Assembly: GCA_035606355.1 (NCBI GenBank)
Contig: DATNFO010000008.1
Span: 1 to 64,000, forward strand
DNA length: 64,000 bases
Source of the DNA: Sulfopaludibacter sp035606355
Lineage (GTDB): Bacteria; Acidobacteriota; Terriglobia; Bryobacterales; Bryobacteraceae
Direction of reading: 5' to 3'
Shown one piece after another: positions 26,136-35,033 of this stretch. The first letter of the stretch is position 1. Each line of letters begins with the position of its first letter. The position numbers were made by a program, and so were the translations under genes. The notes below the pieces were generated by a model that saw only the letters and a list, made by a program, of their open reading frames with translations, had not been told where the DNA came from and ran no database searches.

Positions 26136-28895
26136 TCAGGCGGCAAGTACGGCTTCGGCGGACCGGGCGACTTCGGAGACATCGGATTCGGCTTGTTCGG
26201 CGGCGTGCGCGATCTCCGGCGCGAGACCGCGCAGCTTCAGCTCCGCGGCGGCCGTCATGGCGCACGAAACCAGCCACGGGTCGCGCGAGCGGATGAGTTC
26301 GCGCACGGCATCCTCCACCGTAATCGGTTGCACATTAAAGATGTCGATCCCAACCTCCAACGCATGCTCCGGCGCATCCAGCAACGGCAATAGAAATTTG
26401 CGAATATTGCGATCCAGAATGTTGTCCAGAAACTCCACCGCGGCAGTGTGCTCCTCGTGATCGTTGCGATTGACCGCGCGATAGGCAGAGTAAATCTCCT
26501 TGGGCGGATACCGCAAGCCGAGCAGGCGGAAGAGGCGTTCGAGCGTGGCCTTGAGCTGCTCTTCAATGCTGCGCGCCAGCAGTTTGGTAGCGGTGTGGTC
26601 GGCAAGCTCCTGGCTGCGGAAGGGAACCAGCGCGGCGTTGAGCTCGCAGTAGTGACGCGCTTCGTTGAGCACCTGATCCGTGATGAACTGCTCGTTGAAA
26701 TTGAGGTTCGCCCCGGATTCGCGGAGGCGGTTCAGCGCCTTCAGCACGGCCGTACGGATCGAGAAATCAGGATGGTTGACCGCGGAGAGCAGCACGTCCA
26801 CGGACTGCTGATTCTGAATGTTCTTGAGAACGCGGGGCACCTGCCGGCGCACACGCAGCGGGGCCGCATCGTCTCTGAGGACGTCCGACAGCGCGCCGCA
26901 AATGGAAGGTCCGAACGCCGCCAGCGCCGTTATGGCTTCCGCGCGCAGACGCGGCGAGCCGAGCGCGTGCATCAGATCGAAAACATAAGCGCGATTGCAG
27001 AGCCGGCCCGCCGCACGAATGGCAGCCGAGGTCGTCTCCGGCGCCGCGTCGTTGAGAAGACGGTGCAACATCTCCGTTCCCTGATCGCCGGCAACCCCGA
27101 TTGCGGTGGCGGCAAGCGCACGGCGCTGCGGATCCGGCGATGCAGCGTTACGATCCAGCCACTCCGGCGTGATGAGCGGCTTGGCGAGTTCACGGTCGCT
27201 ACGCAGCGCTTCGAGCGCGCCGTCGACGAGCACGGGATTGCCATCGTTCAGGAGCTCGGCGGCCAGCCGCACACGATCCGGTGCAACCGTCAAAGCGTAG
27301 GGGACGGTGTAGGGGACAAGCTGCGAAGCATCGCCCGACTGCGCGGCACGGATCTCCTGCATGGCGCGTTCGAGTGCATCGGTGTAGCGCTTGTCCGCGC
27401 AGATTTCGTAAACCTTCTCACGCACTTCCGGCGTCGGCGAGTTCGACAGCAGCTTTGCAATGAGCGGGCGGACATCGTAATTGGGCGCCTCGGAGAGCAG
27501 AGAAAGCGCGTAGGCGACTTGCCGGGGCTGCGATTCCGAGACAGCGGCTTCGAGCAGACGCACCGTGGTCGCATCCTTCACGTTCACGCGGACGGACTCC
27601 ATATCGAGACGCCGCGATTGGATGCGCTTCCGCACGCTGGCAATGTATTCCCGGCGCGCGAAGTGAGAGAACAGCAGCCACGCGAGGCAAAAGCCGAAGA
27701 CGACGAAAGAGAGGCTGCGGACGCCCATGTGCAGCGCCTTTCCCGTGAGAAAGAGCAGCAGCACGCCCCCGAGACCGCGCGAGAGGCGATCCACACAAAT
27801 ATCGATAAAAGCCTTGATGCGGTTGCGCAGCTCCAACGGGAGCGGCATGTACAGCAGCTCCATGCTGGTCTTGTTCAACGTATAGCGCGTAGATGCTTCG
27901 GTGAGCCGCACGATGCTCGCGCTCGTCACGCCGGGCGCGAAGACGGTGGCGAGCGAGGAGAACGCGATCGCGATGGGCGAGATATGCAGCGTGCCTCCGA
28001 CACCGAACCAGTTCACGACGAGCGCGGTGACGAATAACTGGAATATCATCTCGATGCCGTTGAGATAGATGCCATAGAACTGGCCGAAGAAGGCGGTGAG
28101 GTGGTCGCCGGTGTAGCCCGTGCGCGCCATCGCCTGAAATTGATACTCCACGAGGGTATCGACCAGGTACATCACCACCATCATTCCGACAATGATCTGC
28201 AGGTGCTTGCTGCGGCCGATATCGCGAAACATTTCGCGGAAGGAGAAATCGGTCTCTTTTTTATCGGCCGCGCGCGCGTGCGCCAGAGCCTTGCCCTGTT
28301 TCCAGACCGCGAAACGGAAAGAGACGTACGCCAGCACGCACATGAAAGCGCTGGCCAGCAGCAGATTATTCGTGCCGACGATAAGCGCGGTCCGGCTGGT
28401 GAATTCGCCGCCCAGTGCCGCCCCGAGAACCATGCCCATGCCGAGCAGCGGGTACAGGCGTTTGGCTTCGCGATTGTCAAAGAGATTGCTCGCGACCAGC
28501 CACCCCTGAGAAACGCTCACCACGCTGAAGAGGCTCACCCAGATGTTAAGGACGTAGATCATCCATGGGAGCTTCATGCGGATGAGCCACCACATGGCGA
28601 CCAGCGTGACGATGGAAATCGCCATCGCAGCGAACACGGCAAGGCGCAAAGAGGTCTTGGTCGCCAGCTTGCTGTAGAGATACGCGAGAATACCACCGGC
28701 AATCGCAATGAGGATGTAGAGCGAAGGCAGCTTATCGATATCGAACTTCGTCAAAAACATCGCGCGCGAGACTGGCTTGACGATGTAGTAGGCGAAGAGA
28801 ACGAAGAGCAGATAGAGAAACATCGACCAGACGCGGAGGTGTTCACCGGGTCTGATATCGAACATTTGGCGTTTTAAGTGGCGCAGGTGCTTCAT
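26136..28895 (-). CDS. Npt/TLC-like nucleotide transporter fused to HEAT-like repeats
   Basis: The 919-residue protein (ATG at 28895; a TTG at 28907 is also in frame) opens with the family signature FDIRPGEHLRVWSMFLYLL and YYIVKPVSRAMFL, followed by 11-12 transmembrane helices to about residue 425. This resembles the ADP/ATP translocase (TLC, PF03219) family within the MFS-like fold. Residues about 430-780 are tandem two-helix HEAT-like repeats, and a further helical domain runs to the end. Similar fusions exist in other bacteria and their substrate is not known to me. It is the first gene of the operon with cNBD, histidine kinase and response regulator. Confidence 0.85.
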   Translation of the reverse strand: MKHLRHLKRQMFDIRPGEHLRVWSMFLYLLFVLFAYYIVKPVSRAMFLTKFDIDKLPSLYILIAIAGGILAYLYSKLATKTSLRLAVFAAMAISIVTLVAMWWLIRMKLPWMIYVLNIWVSLFSVVSVSQGWLVASNLFDNREAKRLYPLLGMGMVLGAALGGEFTSRTALIVGTNNLLLASAFMCVLAYVSFRFAVWKQGKALAHARAADKKETDFSFREMFRDIGRSKHLQIIVGMMVVMYLVDTLVEYQFQAMARTGYTGDHLTAFFGQFYGIYLNGIEMIFQLFVTALVVNWFGVGGTLHISPIAIAFSSLATVFAPGVTSASIVRLTEASTRYTLNKTSMELLYMPLPLELRNRIKAFIDICVDRLSRGLGGVLLLFLTGKALHMGVRSLSFVVFGFCLAWLLFSHFARREYIASVRKRIQSRRLDMESVRVNVKDATTVRLLEAAVSESQPRQVAYALSLLSEAPNYDVRPLIAKLLSNSPTPEVREKVYEICADKRYTDALERAMQEIRAAQSGDASQLVPYTVPYALTVAPDRVRLAAELLNDGNPVLVDGALEALRSDRELAKPLITPEWLDRNAASPDPQRRALAATAIGVAGDQGTEMLHRLLNDAAPETTSAAIRAAGRLCNRAYVFDLMHALGSPRLRAEAITALAAFGPSICGALSDVLRDDAAPLRVRRQVPRVLKNIQNQQSVDVLLSAVNHPDFSIRTAVLKALNRLRESGANLNFNEQFITDQVLNEARHYCELNAALVPFRSQELADHTATKLLARSIEEQLKATLERLFRLLGLRYPPKEIYSAYRAVNRNDHEEHTAAVEFLDNILDRNIRKFLLPLLDAPEHALEVGIDIFNVQPITVEDAVRELIRSRDPWLVSCAMTAAAELKLRGLAPEIAHAAEQAESDVSEVARSAEAVLAA

Positions 28896-28912
28896 CTTTT
28901 CCGGCAAGCCAG

Positions 28913-30328
28913 TTGCAATTGGAAAACCAAACGGGTGCTGTGGGAGTACTTACTACGCACGAATTCCTCGACTACCTAACGCCGCATTCGGAAGCCGATC
29001 CGAAGTTCCGGGAGTATCTGCGGTCGCTCGGCGAGCCCGGCCTGCGCATGCTGGCCGTAGTGGAAATGGCGATTCCCCTCTTCATGTTGGGAGGCCGCGC
29101 CGCCCTGATGCCGAGCACCGCCATGGACCCCGGCAGGTGGTGGCAGGCCGCGACCGTAGTTGCAGTCGGGTTGCTGACACTGGCGCTTTCGCGGACCCGC
29201 CTGTGCCGCCAGAGACCTCGCCTGCTTGCCGGAATTTCGGCATTCATCGCGCCCACGGCTCTGATGTGGATGGCGCTGTGGAAGCCGTCCGGCTACTTAG
29301 GTACGGACGATTACATTCTGACCGGAATATCGCTGGTGGTTCTGACGGCCGTAGCCACAATGCCGTTATTGCCGTGGCACACACTGGCGCTGGGACTTTC
29401 CGTGGAAGGTATGTACTTTCTGACCTGCTGGTTTGCGATCCGGTGGGAAATTCCGTCCAGCTATGCCGACAGTGATGCTCACCACATTTTCATGGTGATG
29501 CTCACATTGCTTGCCACCGGGATCGCCGCCACGAATTATGCGCATCGCGAAAGAGAGTACGGGGCCACTCAGGAGGCAGTACGCGTTGCCGAAGCGCTCA
29601 CCGGCGCCCAACTGCGGGCACAGCTCGCCGAAAATGCCATTTCGATCGGCAAAATGGCCGCGGCGCTCAGCCACGAGATCAACTCGCCGCTCGGCGCGCT
29701 GCGAAGTTCCGTCGAGACACTGGTATCCGTGGCGGAGCGCGAGGCCACGGCGCCCGCGGAGCGCCGCGAACTGCTGCGCGCTATGCGGGAACAACTGCGC
29801 CGTTCGATTGAGGAATCGGCCGCGCGGATCGACGATGTGACGCGACGGCTGCGGCGGTTCGTCAATCTTGAGGAAGCGGAGCTCAAGAGCGCGGATGTTA
29901 ACGAGTTGCTCAGCGACGTGACGCTGCTGCATCAGGAAGAGTTGCAGAAGAAGCACGTAGCACTGGACTTCGATCTGGAAAAACCGCTGCCGCCTCTCAC
30001 CTGCCGGCCGCAGTTGCTGAGCGCGGTGTTTTCGAACCTGCTCAGCAATGCCATTCAGGCGGTGAACGGCGATGGCCACGTGGCAATTGCGACGCGCCTG
30101 CACGAGCGCGATATAGAAGTGACGGTGGCGGACAACGGCAAGGGCATGTCACCGGAAGAAGCGGAGACGATTTTCGACCCCGCCTTCAAGGTAGACGGCA
30201 GTCGCGTGGCAAGCGGGAACTGGAGCCTGTTCAACACCCGCCAGATCGTATACGAGCACGGCGGCGACATCCGCGTCGATACGGCGCAGGGCAAGGGAAC
30301 CGCCGTGCGAATCACATTGCCGGTTTAG
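28913..30328 (+). CDS. Membrane histidine kinase with multi-helix sensor region
   Basis: The 471-residue protein has an N-terminal soluble stretch, about six transmembrane helices (about 45-215), a HisKA-like domain with the acceptor His in ALSHEINSPLGAL, and an HATPase domain (N box SNLLSNAIQAV, G1 DNGKGM). The G2 region is unusual: SGNWSLFNTRQIV replaces the normal GTGLGL. The start may be the TTG at 28913 or the GTG at 28940. It is transcribed divergently from the transporter operon across fewer than 50 nt, suggesting shared control. No cognate regulator is adjacent other than the one in that operon. Confidence 0.88.
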   Translation: MQLENQTGAVGVLTTHEFLDYLTPHSEADPKFREYLRSLGEPGLRMLAVVEMAIPLFMLGGRAALMPSTAMDPGRWWQAATVVAVGLLTLALSRTRLCRQRPRLLAGISAFIAPTALMWMALWKPSGYLGTDDYILTGISLVVLTAVATMPLLPWHTLALGLSVEGMYFLTCWFAIRWEIPSSYADSDAHHIFMVMLTLLATGIAATNYAHREREYGATQEAVRVAEALTGAQLRAQLAENAISIGKMAAALSHEINSPLGALRSSVETLVSVAEREATAPAERRELLRAMREQLRRSIEESAARIDDVTRRLRRFVNLEEAELKSADVNELLSDVTLLHQEELQKKHVALDFDLEKPLPPLTCRPQLLSAVFSNLLSNAIQAVNGDGHVAIATRLHERDIEVTVADNGKGMSPEEAETIFDPAFKVDGSRVASGNWSLFNTRQIVYEHGGDIRVDTAQGKGTAVRITLPV

Positions 30329-30491
30329 CGTGCCGACGGGAATCCTTCCTGTCGGGCCGCGCGCAGCGCGGCTGTTTTCCGAACGCGTGCCGTTACTTCA
30401 GATTTACGATGAACCGCCTTCGAATCACATGGCCGGTTTGGGGGCGCGCAGCGCGGCTGTTTTCCAAACGCGTGCCGTTACTTCAGATTTA
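30309..30491. repeat. Tandem duplication across a convergent gene junction, containing an ACAGGAA-type palindrome
   Basis: Unit 1 (about 30309-30414) starts with the last codons of the histidine kinase gene (GAATCACATTGCCGGTTTA) and ends with a copy of the last codons of the phosphatase gene (TTACTTCAGATTTACGATGA). Unit 2 (about 30422-30497) repeats both ends with few changes but lacks about 35 nt that contain the hairpin CCGACGGGAA-TCC-TTCCTGTCGG in unit 1. Both hold GCGCGCAGCGCGGCTGTTTT. Neither extra copy is translated in its gene frame as far as I can see. Confidence 0.75.
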
Positions 30492-31728
30492 CGATGATCG
30501 GCATCGGGATGACGGCTCCGTTTGGTCCTCTTACGACGACAGGCTCGGAGGAAATCGGCGTGATGTGCATGGAGGTTCCTTCGATCTCCACTACGCAGAA
30601 GTGGCGTTGCGGAGCCCACCCTTCGATGTGCGCCGCGGACATCGTGGCCAGGACGCTCGCCGGGCGCAGCTCGCCGCCGGCTCCGCTGACGATGTACCGT
30701 ATGTGGCCGGTGGCCGCGGAATCCTCGCTGAACTGAAAGTTGTGTTCATGGCCCGAAAACACCACTTTCACCCCGTCCTGCTGAAACATGTCGAGCCAGT
30801 GGCGCAACACGTTGGAGCTCGCTCCATGTCCCGGACCCGCGTTGAAAGGCGGATGGTGGAAGTATGGAATTTTCCACGGCGCGGTGGAGGCCGCGAGAGC
30901 CTTTTGCAGCCAGTTCGATTCTTCGCCACCCGGGTAATAAATGGGAGCCGGGTGGCCTGCCGTCGTATTTTCCGTGCTATCGAGCGCAAAGAAGTCGGCC
31001 AGACCTCCGTAGGAGAACTCATACCATCGCGCGGGCTTGTTCTCCGGGAAGAAGAAGTTGTCCATATAAGTGGTCAGATCCGCGCGGTTCTCGCTCGAAT
31101 TGCCATCGTGATTCCCAAGAGACGGCAGGAACGGAATGTGGCGCATCAACTCGCCGTAAGGGCCGAATAACTTCTTCTCCCAATCCTTATCCTGACTGCC
31201 GGAGCGCATGATGATGTAGCCCAGGTTGGTATCGGCGTAGATGTTGTCGCCCACCGTGATCACGAAGCGAACCGGGCTGGCGGATTGTTCCCGCTTCTCA
31301 AACTCACGGATCATCGCGTCCGCGATGGCGTGCTGATAGCTGTCTCCCGTGCCGAAATCGCCGAGCACGAAGAAGGTCAGGCTCGTGGATTTCGCAGGAT
31401 GGGTTCGAATGGAACCGTCTCCGATTTTCTTGCCGTTCACCGTGACGTCATACGGATACGCGGTGTCAGGCGTGAGATTGTGGACCTCCGCCCAGTTGCG
31501 GTCTGTCTCGATCGTCTGTCCGCCGATCTGCAAACGCGCATGCCCCATGGATCGCGAATCGCGGCCGATGGTATTTTCGTTTCCGGTGCCGTTGGTGTCG
31601 CCCCACGCAATGAGCGCGCTGGTGGCGCCGAGCTGCCCCACATAAACGTGCGTCTCCGCAGGCGCCGCGACGGCGCACACCACCAGCACCAGTGCGAAGC
31701 GGACGGCATTCACCGGCTTTGTTACCAT
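30478..31728 (-). CDS. Secreted purple acid phosphatase-like metallophosphoesterase
   Basis: The 416-residue protein has a signal peptide (about 1-24), a fibronectin-like beta domain (about 26-110) and a calcineurin-like catalytic domain. The purple acid phosphatase motif set is complete: GDFG, VGDNIY (GDxxY, with the Tyr ligand), GNHD, a His in PYFHHPPF and GHEHNF. It probably hydrolyses phosphomonoesters outside the cytoplasm using a dinuclear metal centre. Its ATG lies inside the last codons of the upstream kinase-like gene (7-nt overlap), so the two are co-translated. Its 3' end has been duplicated downstream. Confidence 0.9.
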   Translation of the reverse strand: MVTKPVNAVRFALVLVVCAVAAPAETHVYVGQLGATSALIAWGDTNGTGNENTIGRDSRSMGHARLQIGGQTIETDRNWAEVHNLTPDTAYPYDVTVNGKKIGDGSIRTHPAKSTSLTFFVLGDFGTGDSYQHAIADAMIREFEKREQSASPVRFVITVGDNIYADTNLGYIIMRSGSQDKDWEKKLFGPYGELMRHIPFLPSLGNHDGNSSENRADLTTYMDNFFFPENKPARWYEFSYGGLADFFALDSTENTTAGHPAPIYYPGGEESNWLQKALAASTAPWKIPYFHHPPFNAGPGHGASSNVLRHWLDMFQQDGVKVVFSGHEHNFQFSEDSAATGHIRYIVSGAGGELRPASVLATMSAAHIEGWAPQRHFCVVEIEGTSMHITPISSEPVVVRGPNGAVIPMPIIVNLK

Positions 31729-33311
31729 TCCCTATCGATTCCCACCACTGTATCGCGGCGCAGGTAGACCGTCACGGATTTTTTGGGGTCGGCGGACTTG
31801 ATATCCGCGGCAATATAGAGGGCCGCGGAGTTCGGCACGTGCATGTCCGCGCCTGCAATCGGCCGCTTCTGGCCGGTTTGATTATCGTACTCGCTCCATT
31901 GGACGGAGTAGGTGCGCGGCTGCGTAAAGCCGTACTTCGCGCCAAGATCGTCAAAGGCGAGGAGGCCGCCCTGCACGCGGAAGTTGTCCAGCGGCAGCAC
32001 GAGACCAAAGGCCGCGCGGCCGAGGCGGTTGCGGCGCTCGATGAGACATTTCACCGCCCAATCGACGGACCGCGGATCGGAATACTGGCCCGTCTGCACG
32101 ATGGCGCGGATCGCTTCGCCGGAAAACGCCATCACCTTTTTCGCCGCCCAGTATATATCGCCGGGTGTGCGCAGATCGAAGGCCGGATTGGGATAGTTTT
32201 CGTGCCAGTTCAGCGGATCGAAGGTGCGGTAGTCGAAATTGCCGATCTCCGGCAGGTGCGGATAGTGCGCGCGCTCCCATGCGGGAACATACAGGCCGAG
32301 CGAAAAGAACTGGGCGGCGGCGGGCTTGGCATCCCACGCGAAGACATGGCCGCGCCAAGGCTCTTTCGGCTCGTCGCTATCGCTGCCCATGATGTCGCCG
32401 AAGTCTATGAGGAAATGCCGCACGCTTTTGACCCCGTCGATCGTTACCAGCGAATCCAGGCTGTTGATACTCTTGGCATCGGTGTGATTCAGCCATGCGC
32501 AGAACACATATAGACCGCGCTGATCCCGCCGGTTTTCATGCGGAACGATGTCGTTGGGGTCGTCCGAGCGCGTGCCTTCGTAACGGTGCGGTCCCAGGAT
32601 CTCGCCGGCAACGGTGAGGCTCGCCATGCCGCGATACCGGCCGGGGCTGCGCTCGCCGACGCGCTCCAGAATGCCGTTCAAATCGCGCACCGTCATGGGC
32701 CGCTTGTGCCCTTGGGGATCCTTGATCGTAGCCTTCGGGTCAAGTGTGAGCTGCTCGCGGGAGAAGTTGACGATGTAGTTCTCGGGCGTGAAATAGCCGA
32801 GCGCGTAGAAGAACTTGGTCCCGATGACGTCGGCGGCGGACGCCATATCCGGATTGTCTTTGGGATCGAACTTGAGAAAATACTTGCGGCCCGCGGCGTC
32901 TTGAATCACCAGCCCCGGGGTAATGCCTTCTGTCTTGCCGGACAATACATTCCACGGTTTGCTCGCATCGGGCGCATGATCCGTGCCGGGTCCGCGCAGC
33001 AATTCCTCCATCGACATGGGCCGCGAGCCGATGCGATTGGTGAACCACGAATTGTCCGGCACTTCGCCGAGCGTGTTGACCGCCTGCGACGGCGCGGGGT
33101 CGTGATGCTTGATCTGCTGCTTATCGGTTTCGTGGAAGGTGTTCAGAAAAAAGTCGTAGTAATCGTTAATATCGCGTGAATGCGCGTGAGGGACATTGAG
33201 CGGCGGCGGTTCCACCAGGAGCGGATCGTCGGGATAAAACTTCTGCGCGTTCGCGGCAAACGGCGCCGCCAGAGCCAGCGCGATTAAAACACGTTGCCGA
33301 ATTTGAGCCAT
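31722..33311 (-). CDS. Exported protein with PI3/4-kinase-like motifs, function unknown
   Basis: The 529-residue protein has a signal peptide (1-22). Motifs in kinase order are visible: FLKFDP (Lys 147 as a candidate ATP-binding Lys), AADVIGTKFF (helix-C-like, 159-168), a long insert, then LNHTDAKSIN (274-283, like the catalytic loop DxKxxN) and HFLIDFGDIMG (299-309, DFG-like). The spacing of loop and DFG resembles PI3/4-kinase, HipA and CotH-type kinases. The C-terminal third is unassigned. It overlaps the barrel gene upstream by 28 nt and the phosphatase gene downstream by 7 nt. The kinase assignment is an inference from motifs alone. Confidence 0.6.
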   Translation of the reverse strand: MAQIRQRVLIALALAAPFAANAQKFYPDDPLLVEPPPLNVPHAHSRDINDYYDFFLNTFHETDKQQIKHHDPAPSQAVNTLGEVPDNSWFTNRIGSRPMSMEELLRGPGTDHAPDASKPWNVLSGKTEGITPGLVIQDAAGRKYFLKFDPKDNPDMASAADVIGTKFFYALGYFTPENYIVNFSREQLTLDPKATIKDPQGHKRPMTVRDLNGILERVGERSPGRYRGMASLTVAGEILGPHRYEGTRSDDPNDIVPHENRRDQRGLYVFCAWLNHTDAKSINSLDSLVTIDGVKSVRHFLIDFGDIMGSDSDEPKEPWRGHVFAWDAKPAAAQFFSLGLYVPAWERAHYPHLPEIGNFDYRTFDPLNWHENYPNPAFDLRTPGDIYWAAKKVMAFSGEAIRAIVQTGQYSDPRSVDWAVKCLIERRNRLGRAAFGLVLPLDNFRVQGGLLAFDDLGAKYGFTQPRTYSVQWSEYDNQTGQKRPIAGADMHVPNSAALYIAADIKSADPKKSVTVYLRRDTVVGIDREW

Positions 33312-34558
33312 ACACCAAACCCTTCGGGACTGAAACCGGTATCGATGCGCATGAAGACCGCGCCGTTCATTTTGAAGCGAAAGCCAAAGCCGGCGTCGCC
33401 TTCGAGATTGCGGGCGTTGATCTGCTGCCAGCGGTCAAACACGCGGCCGGCGTCGCCGAACAGCGCCATATCGAGACCGGGGAAGACCTGCCACCGGTAC
33501 TCGGCGGTGGCGAGCACCGAATTGTTGCCATAGAAGCGAAACGCGCGATAGCCGCGGAGGTCGTCAGGGCCGCCGAGCGTGGGCTGAAGATAGAACGGCA
33601 CCTGGTCGCCGCTATGCGGGCTCGTGGCCGAAATGCGTCCCCGCAGGGCGATGACGCGGAATTTGTTCAGGAAGTGGATGTACTGCTGCGCTTCCAGATC
33701 CAGCCGCTGAAACGAGTAATGCTCGCGGCGAACGTCCGCGACGTTGAGGAAGCGGGCCACGTAATTGCCGCCGTCGTGAGGGTCGCTGGGCTGATCGCGA
33801 TAGTCGAATTGCAGGAAGCCGCCACCCTCCAGAAAGTTGCTCTGGAAAAACAGTCCGGGAGTGGTGGCTTCGCTGTAAACGCGGTCGGTCGAAGCGAATC
33901 CGGGGTCGTGGCCGCGGCCGACGTTCACCGCCAGAAATCGGCCGATGCCGCCGGCGTGCAGGTGGTCCCAAACCGTAAAGCCGGTGGAGACTTCGGCGGC
34001 GGTATCTTCGAGCCGGTAATCGGTGCGGCCGGAGCGGTGCGAATTCGGACCTGGACCGTAGTAGTCAACCGCGGCGAAATCGCGGTGAATGCCAGAAAGA
34101 TTGAGGAAGTAGTGGCCGCCGGCGAGGTGCGGCATGCGGACTCCCGCGTCCATGAGATACCACTTTTCGAGCGACCCGAGAACGGACGCGTGGAATTCGG
34201 CGTCATTGTGTAGAAAGGGCCGATTGTATTCCGGACCGACGGCGATTCCGGAGCCGGTGATCATGCCGCCGATGCGCACACGCAGGCCGGAGACACCGCC
34301 AAAGATCCGCTGGATGATGCGGTCGTCTTCGACAACGGCGAAGGCGTGCTCGACGTAGCTCTGCACTTCCGGTTGAAGGCTCGTGGCTTTCTGGCGGCGC
34401 TGCAGGTCGATTTGCGCGGCACGAGTCGCAGGGGCAAGACGGTCCGCGCCCTCCTGCGCGAAAACCGCCGAGGCACACGCCGCGAAGCAGAAGAATCCGT
34501 GGAAGAGGGACACACGTGTGGCGCTCACCGGTGGAAATACCTGCAAAGGACATTCCAA
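33284..34558 (-). CDS. Outer membrane beta-barrel protein of the Omp85/surface-antigen type
   Basis: The 424-residue protein has a hydrophobic leader ending near FAQ (about 17-35), a short helical region, and a beta-barrel domain from about 95. Alternating hydrophobic strands end in a terminal Phe. LRGYRAFRF (334-342) corresponds to the RGY-containing L6 loop region of Omp85 barrels, followed by SVLATAEYRW. No POTRA domains are present, so it is a short, POTRA-less member. The start is TTG at 34558; a GTG at 34528 is also possible. It heads an overlapping operon with the kinase-like and phosphatase genes. Confidence 0.8.
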   Translation of the reverse strand: MECPLQVFPPVSATRVSLFHGFFCFAACASAVFAQEGADRLAPATRAAQIDLQRRQKATSLQPEVQSYVEHAFAVVEDDRIIQRIFGGVSGLRVRIGGMITGSGIAVGPEYNRPFLHNDAEFHASVLGSLEKWYLMDAGVRMPHLAGGHYFLNLSGIHRDFAAVDYYGPGPNSHRSGRTDYRLEDTAAEVSTGFTVWDHLHAGGIGRFLAVNVGRGHDPGFASTDRVYSEATTPGLFFQSNFLEGGGFLQFDYRDQPSDPHDGGNYVARFLNVADVRREHYSFQRLDLEAQQYIHFLNKFRVIALRGRISATSPHSGDQVPFYLQPTLGGPDDLRGYRAFRFYGNNSVLATAEYRWQVFPGLDMALFGDAGRVFDRWQQINARNLEGDAGFGFRFKMNGAVFMRIDTGFSPEGFGVWLKFGNVF

Positions 34559-34666
34559 ACGGCAGATGGGGGATAGAGGGATTGTATGTTGCGGCCCTTC
34601 CTTTCTTTGTCCGCTTTTTCCTGTGGCCTGATAGATGCAATTTGAAAGTGTGGAGGTTGTTGCTTT

Positions 34667-34873
34667 ATGAACTCAGACCAGATGGAAGGTCAATGGAAGC
34701 AAATGAAGGGCAAGATGAAGGAGAAATGGGGCAAGCTGACCGATAGCGATTGGGATCAGGTCGGCGGCCAGAAGGACCAGCTTCTCGGGAAATTGCAGGA
34801 ACGCTACGGCATGTCGCGCGAGCAGGCCGAGAAGGATTACGACGACTGGGAGCGCGGCTCTCGGGCGGCATAA
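34667..34873 (+). CDS. CsbD-family small hydrophilic stress protein
   Basis: The 68-residue protein fits the CsbD-like family: an opening MNSDQMEGQWKQMKGKMKEK and a second conserved half with DQVGGQKDQLLGKLQERYG. It is charged, soluble and has no signal peptide. CsbD proteins belong to general stress regulons in several bacteria; biochemical function is unknown. A GGAGG about 11 nt upstream can serve as ribosome binding site. A short palindrome follows five bases after the stop. Confidence 0.92.
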   Translation: MNSDQMEGQWKQMKGKMKEKWGKLTDSDWDQVGGQKDQLLGKLQERYGMSREQAEKDYDDWERGSRAA

Positions 34874-34877
34874 GTTA

Positions 34878-34902
34878 GGTACCGGTTCTCCAGACCGGTA
34901 CC
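34878..34902. repeat. Short ACCGGT palindrome after csbD-like gene
   Basis: GGTACCGGTTCTCCAGACC and the closing GGTACC form an 11-bp stem with one bulge. It starts 5 nt after the stop codon and has no T tract. It shares the CTCCAGACCGGT core with the larger composite elements. The remaining bases to 35033 hold nothing I can identify. Confidence 0.6.
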
Positions 34903-35033
34903 CGCAAAGCACGCCCCAAAGCGAAGGCGTTTTTGGCCGCTGATGACGTTCATCGGCGGCCAATTCAGCTCCTTCCCGAACACAGCAATCCGCTGGACTC
35001 GAGAAGCCGCGGCATAGTGAGGTGTGATGCAAA

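Noticed and set aside
26136..28895. An intact ADP/ATP exchanger for parasitism
   Set aside because: The TLC-like signature is clear, but the HEAT fusion and two-component neighbours argue against an energy-parasite transporter. The substrate is left open.
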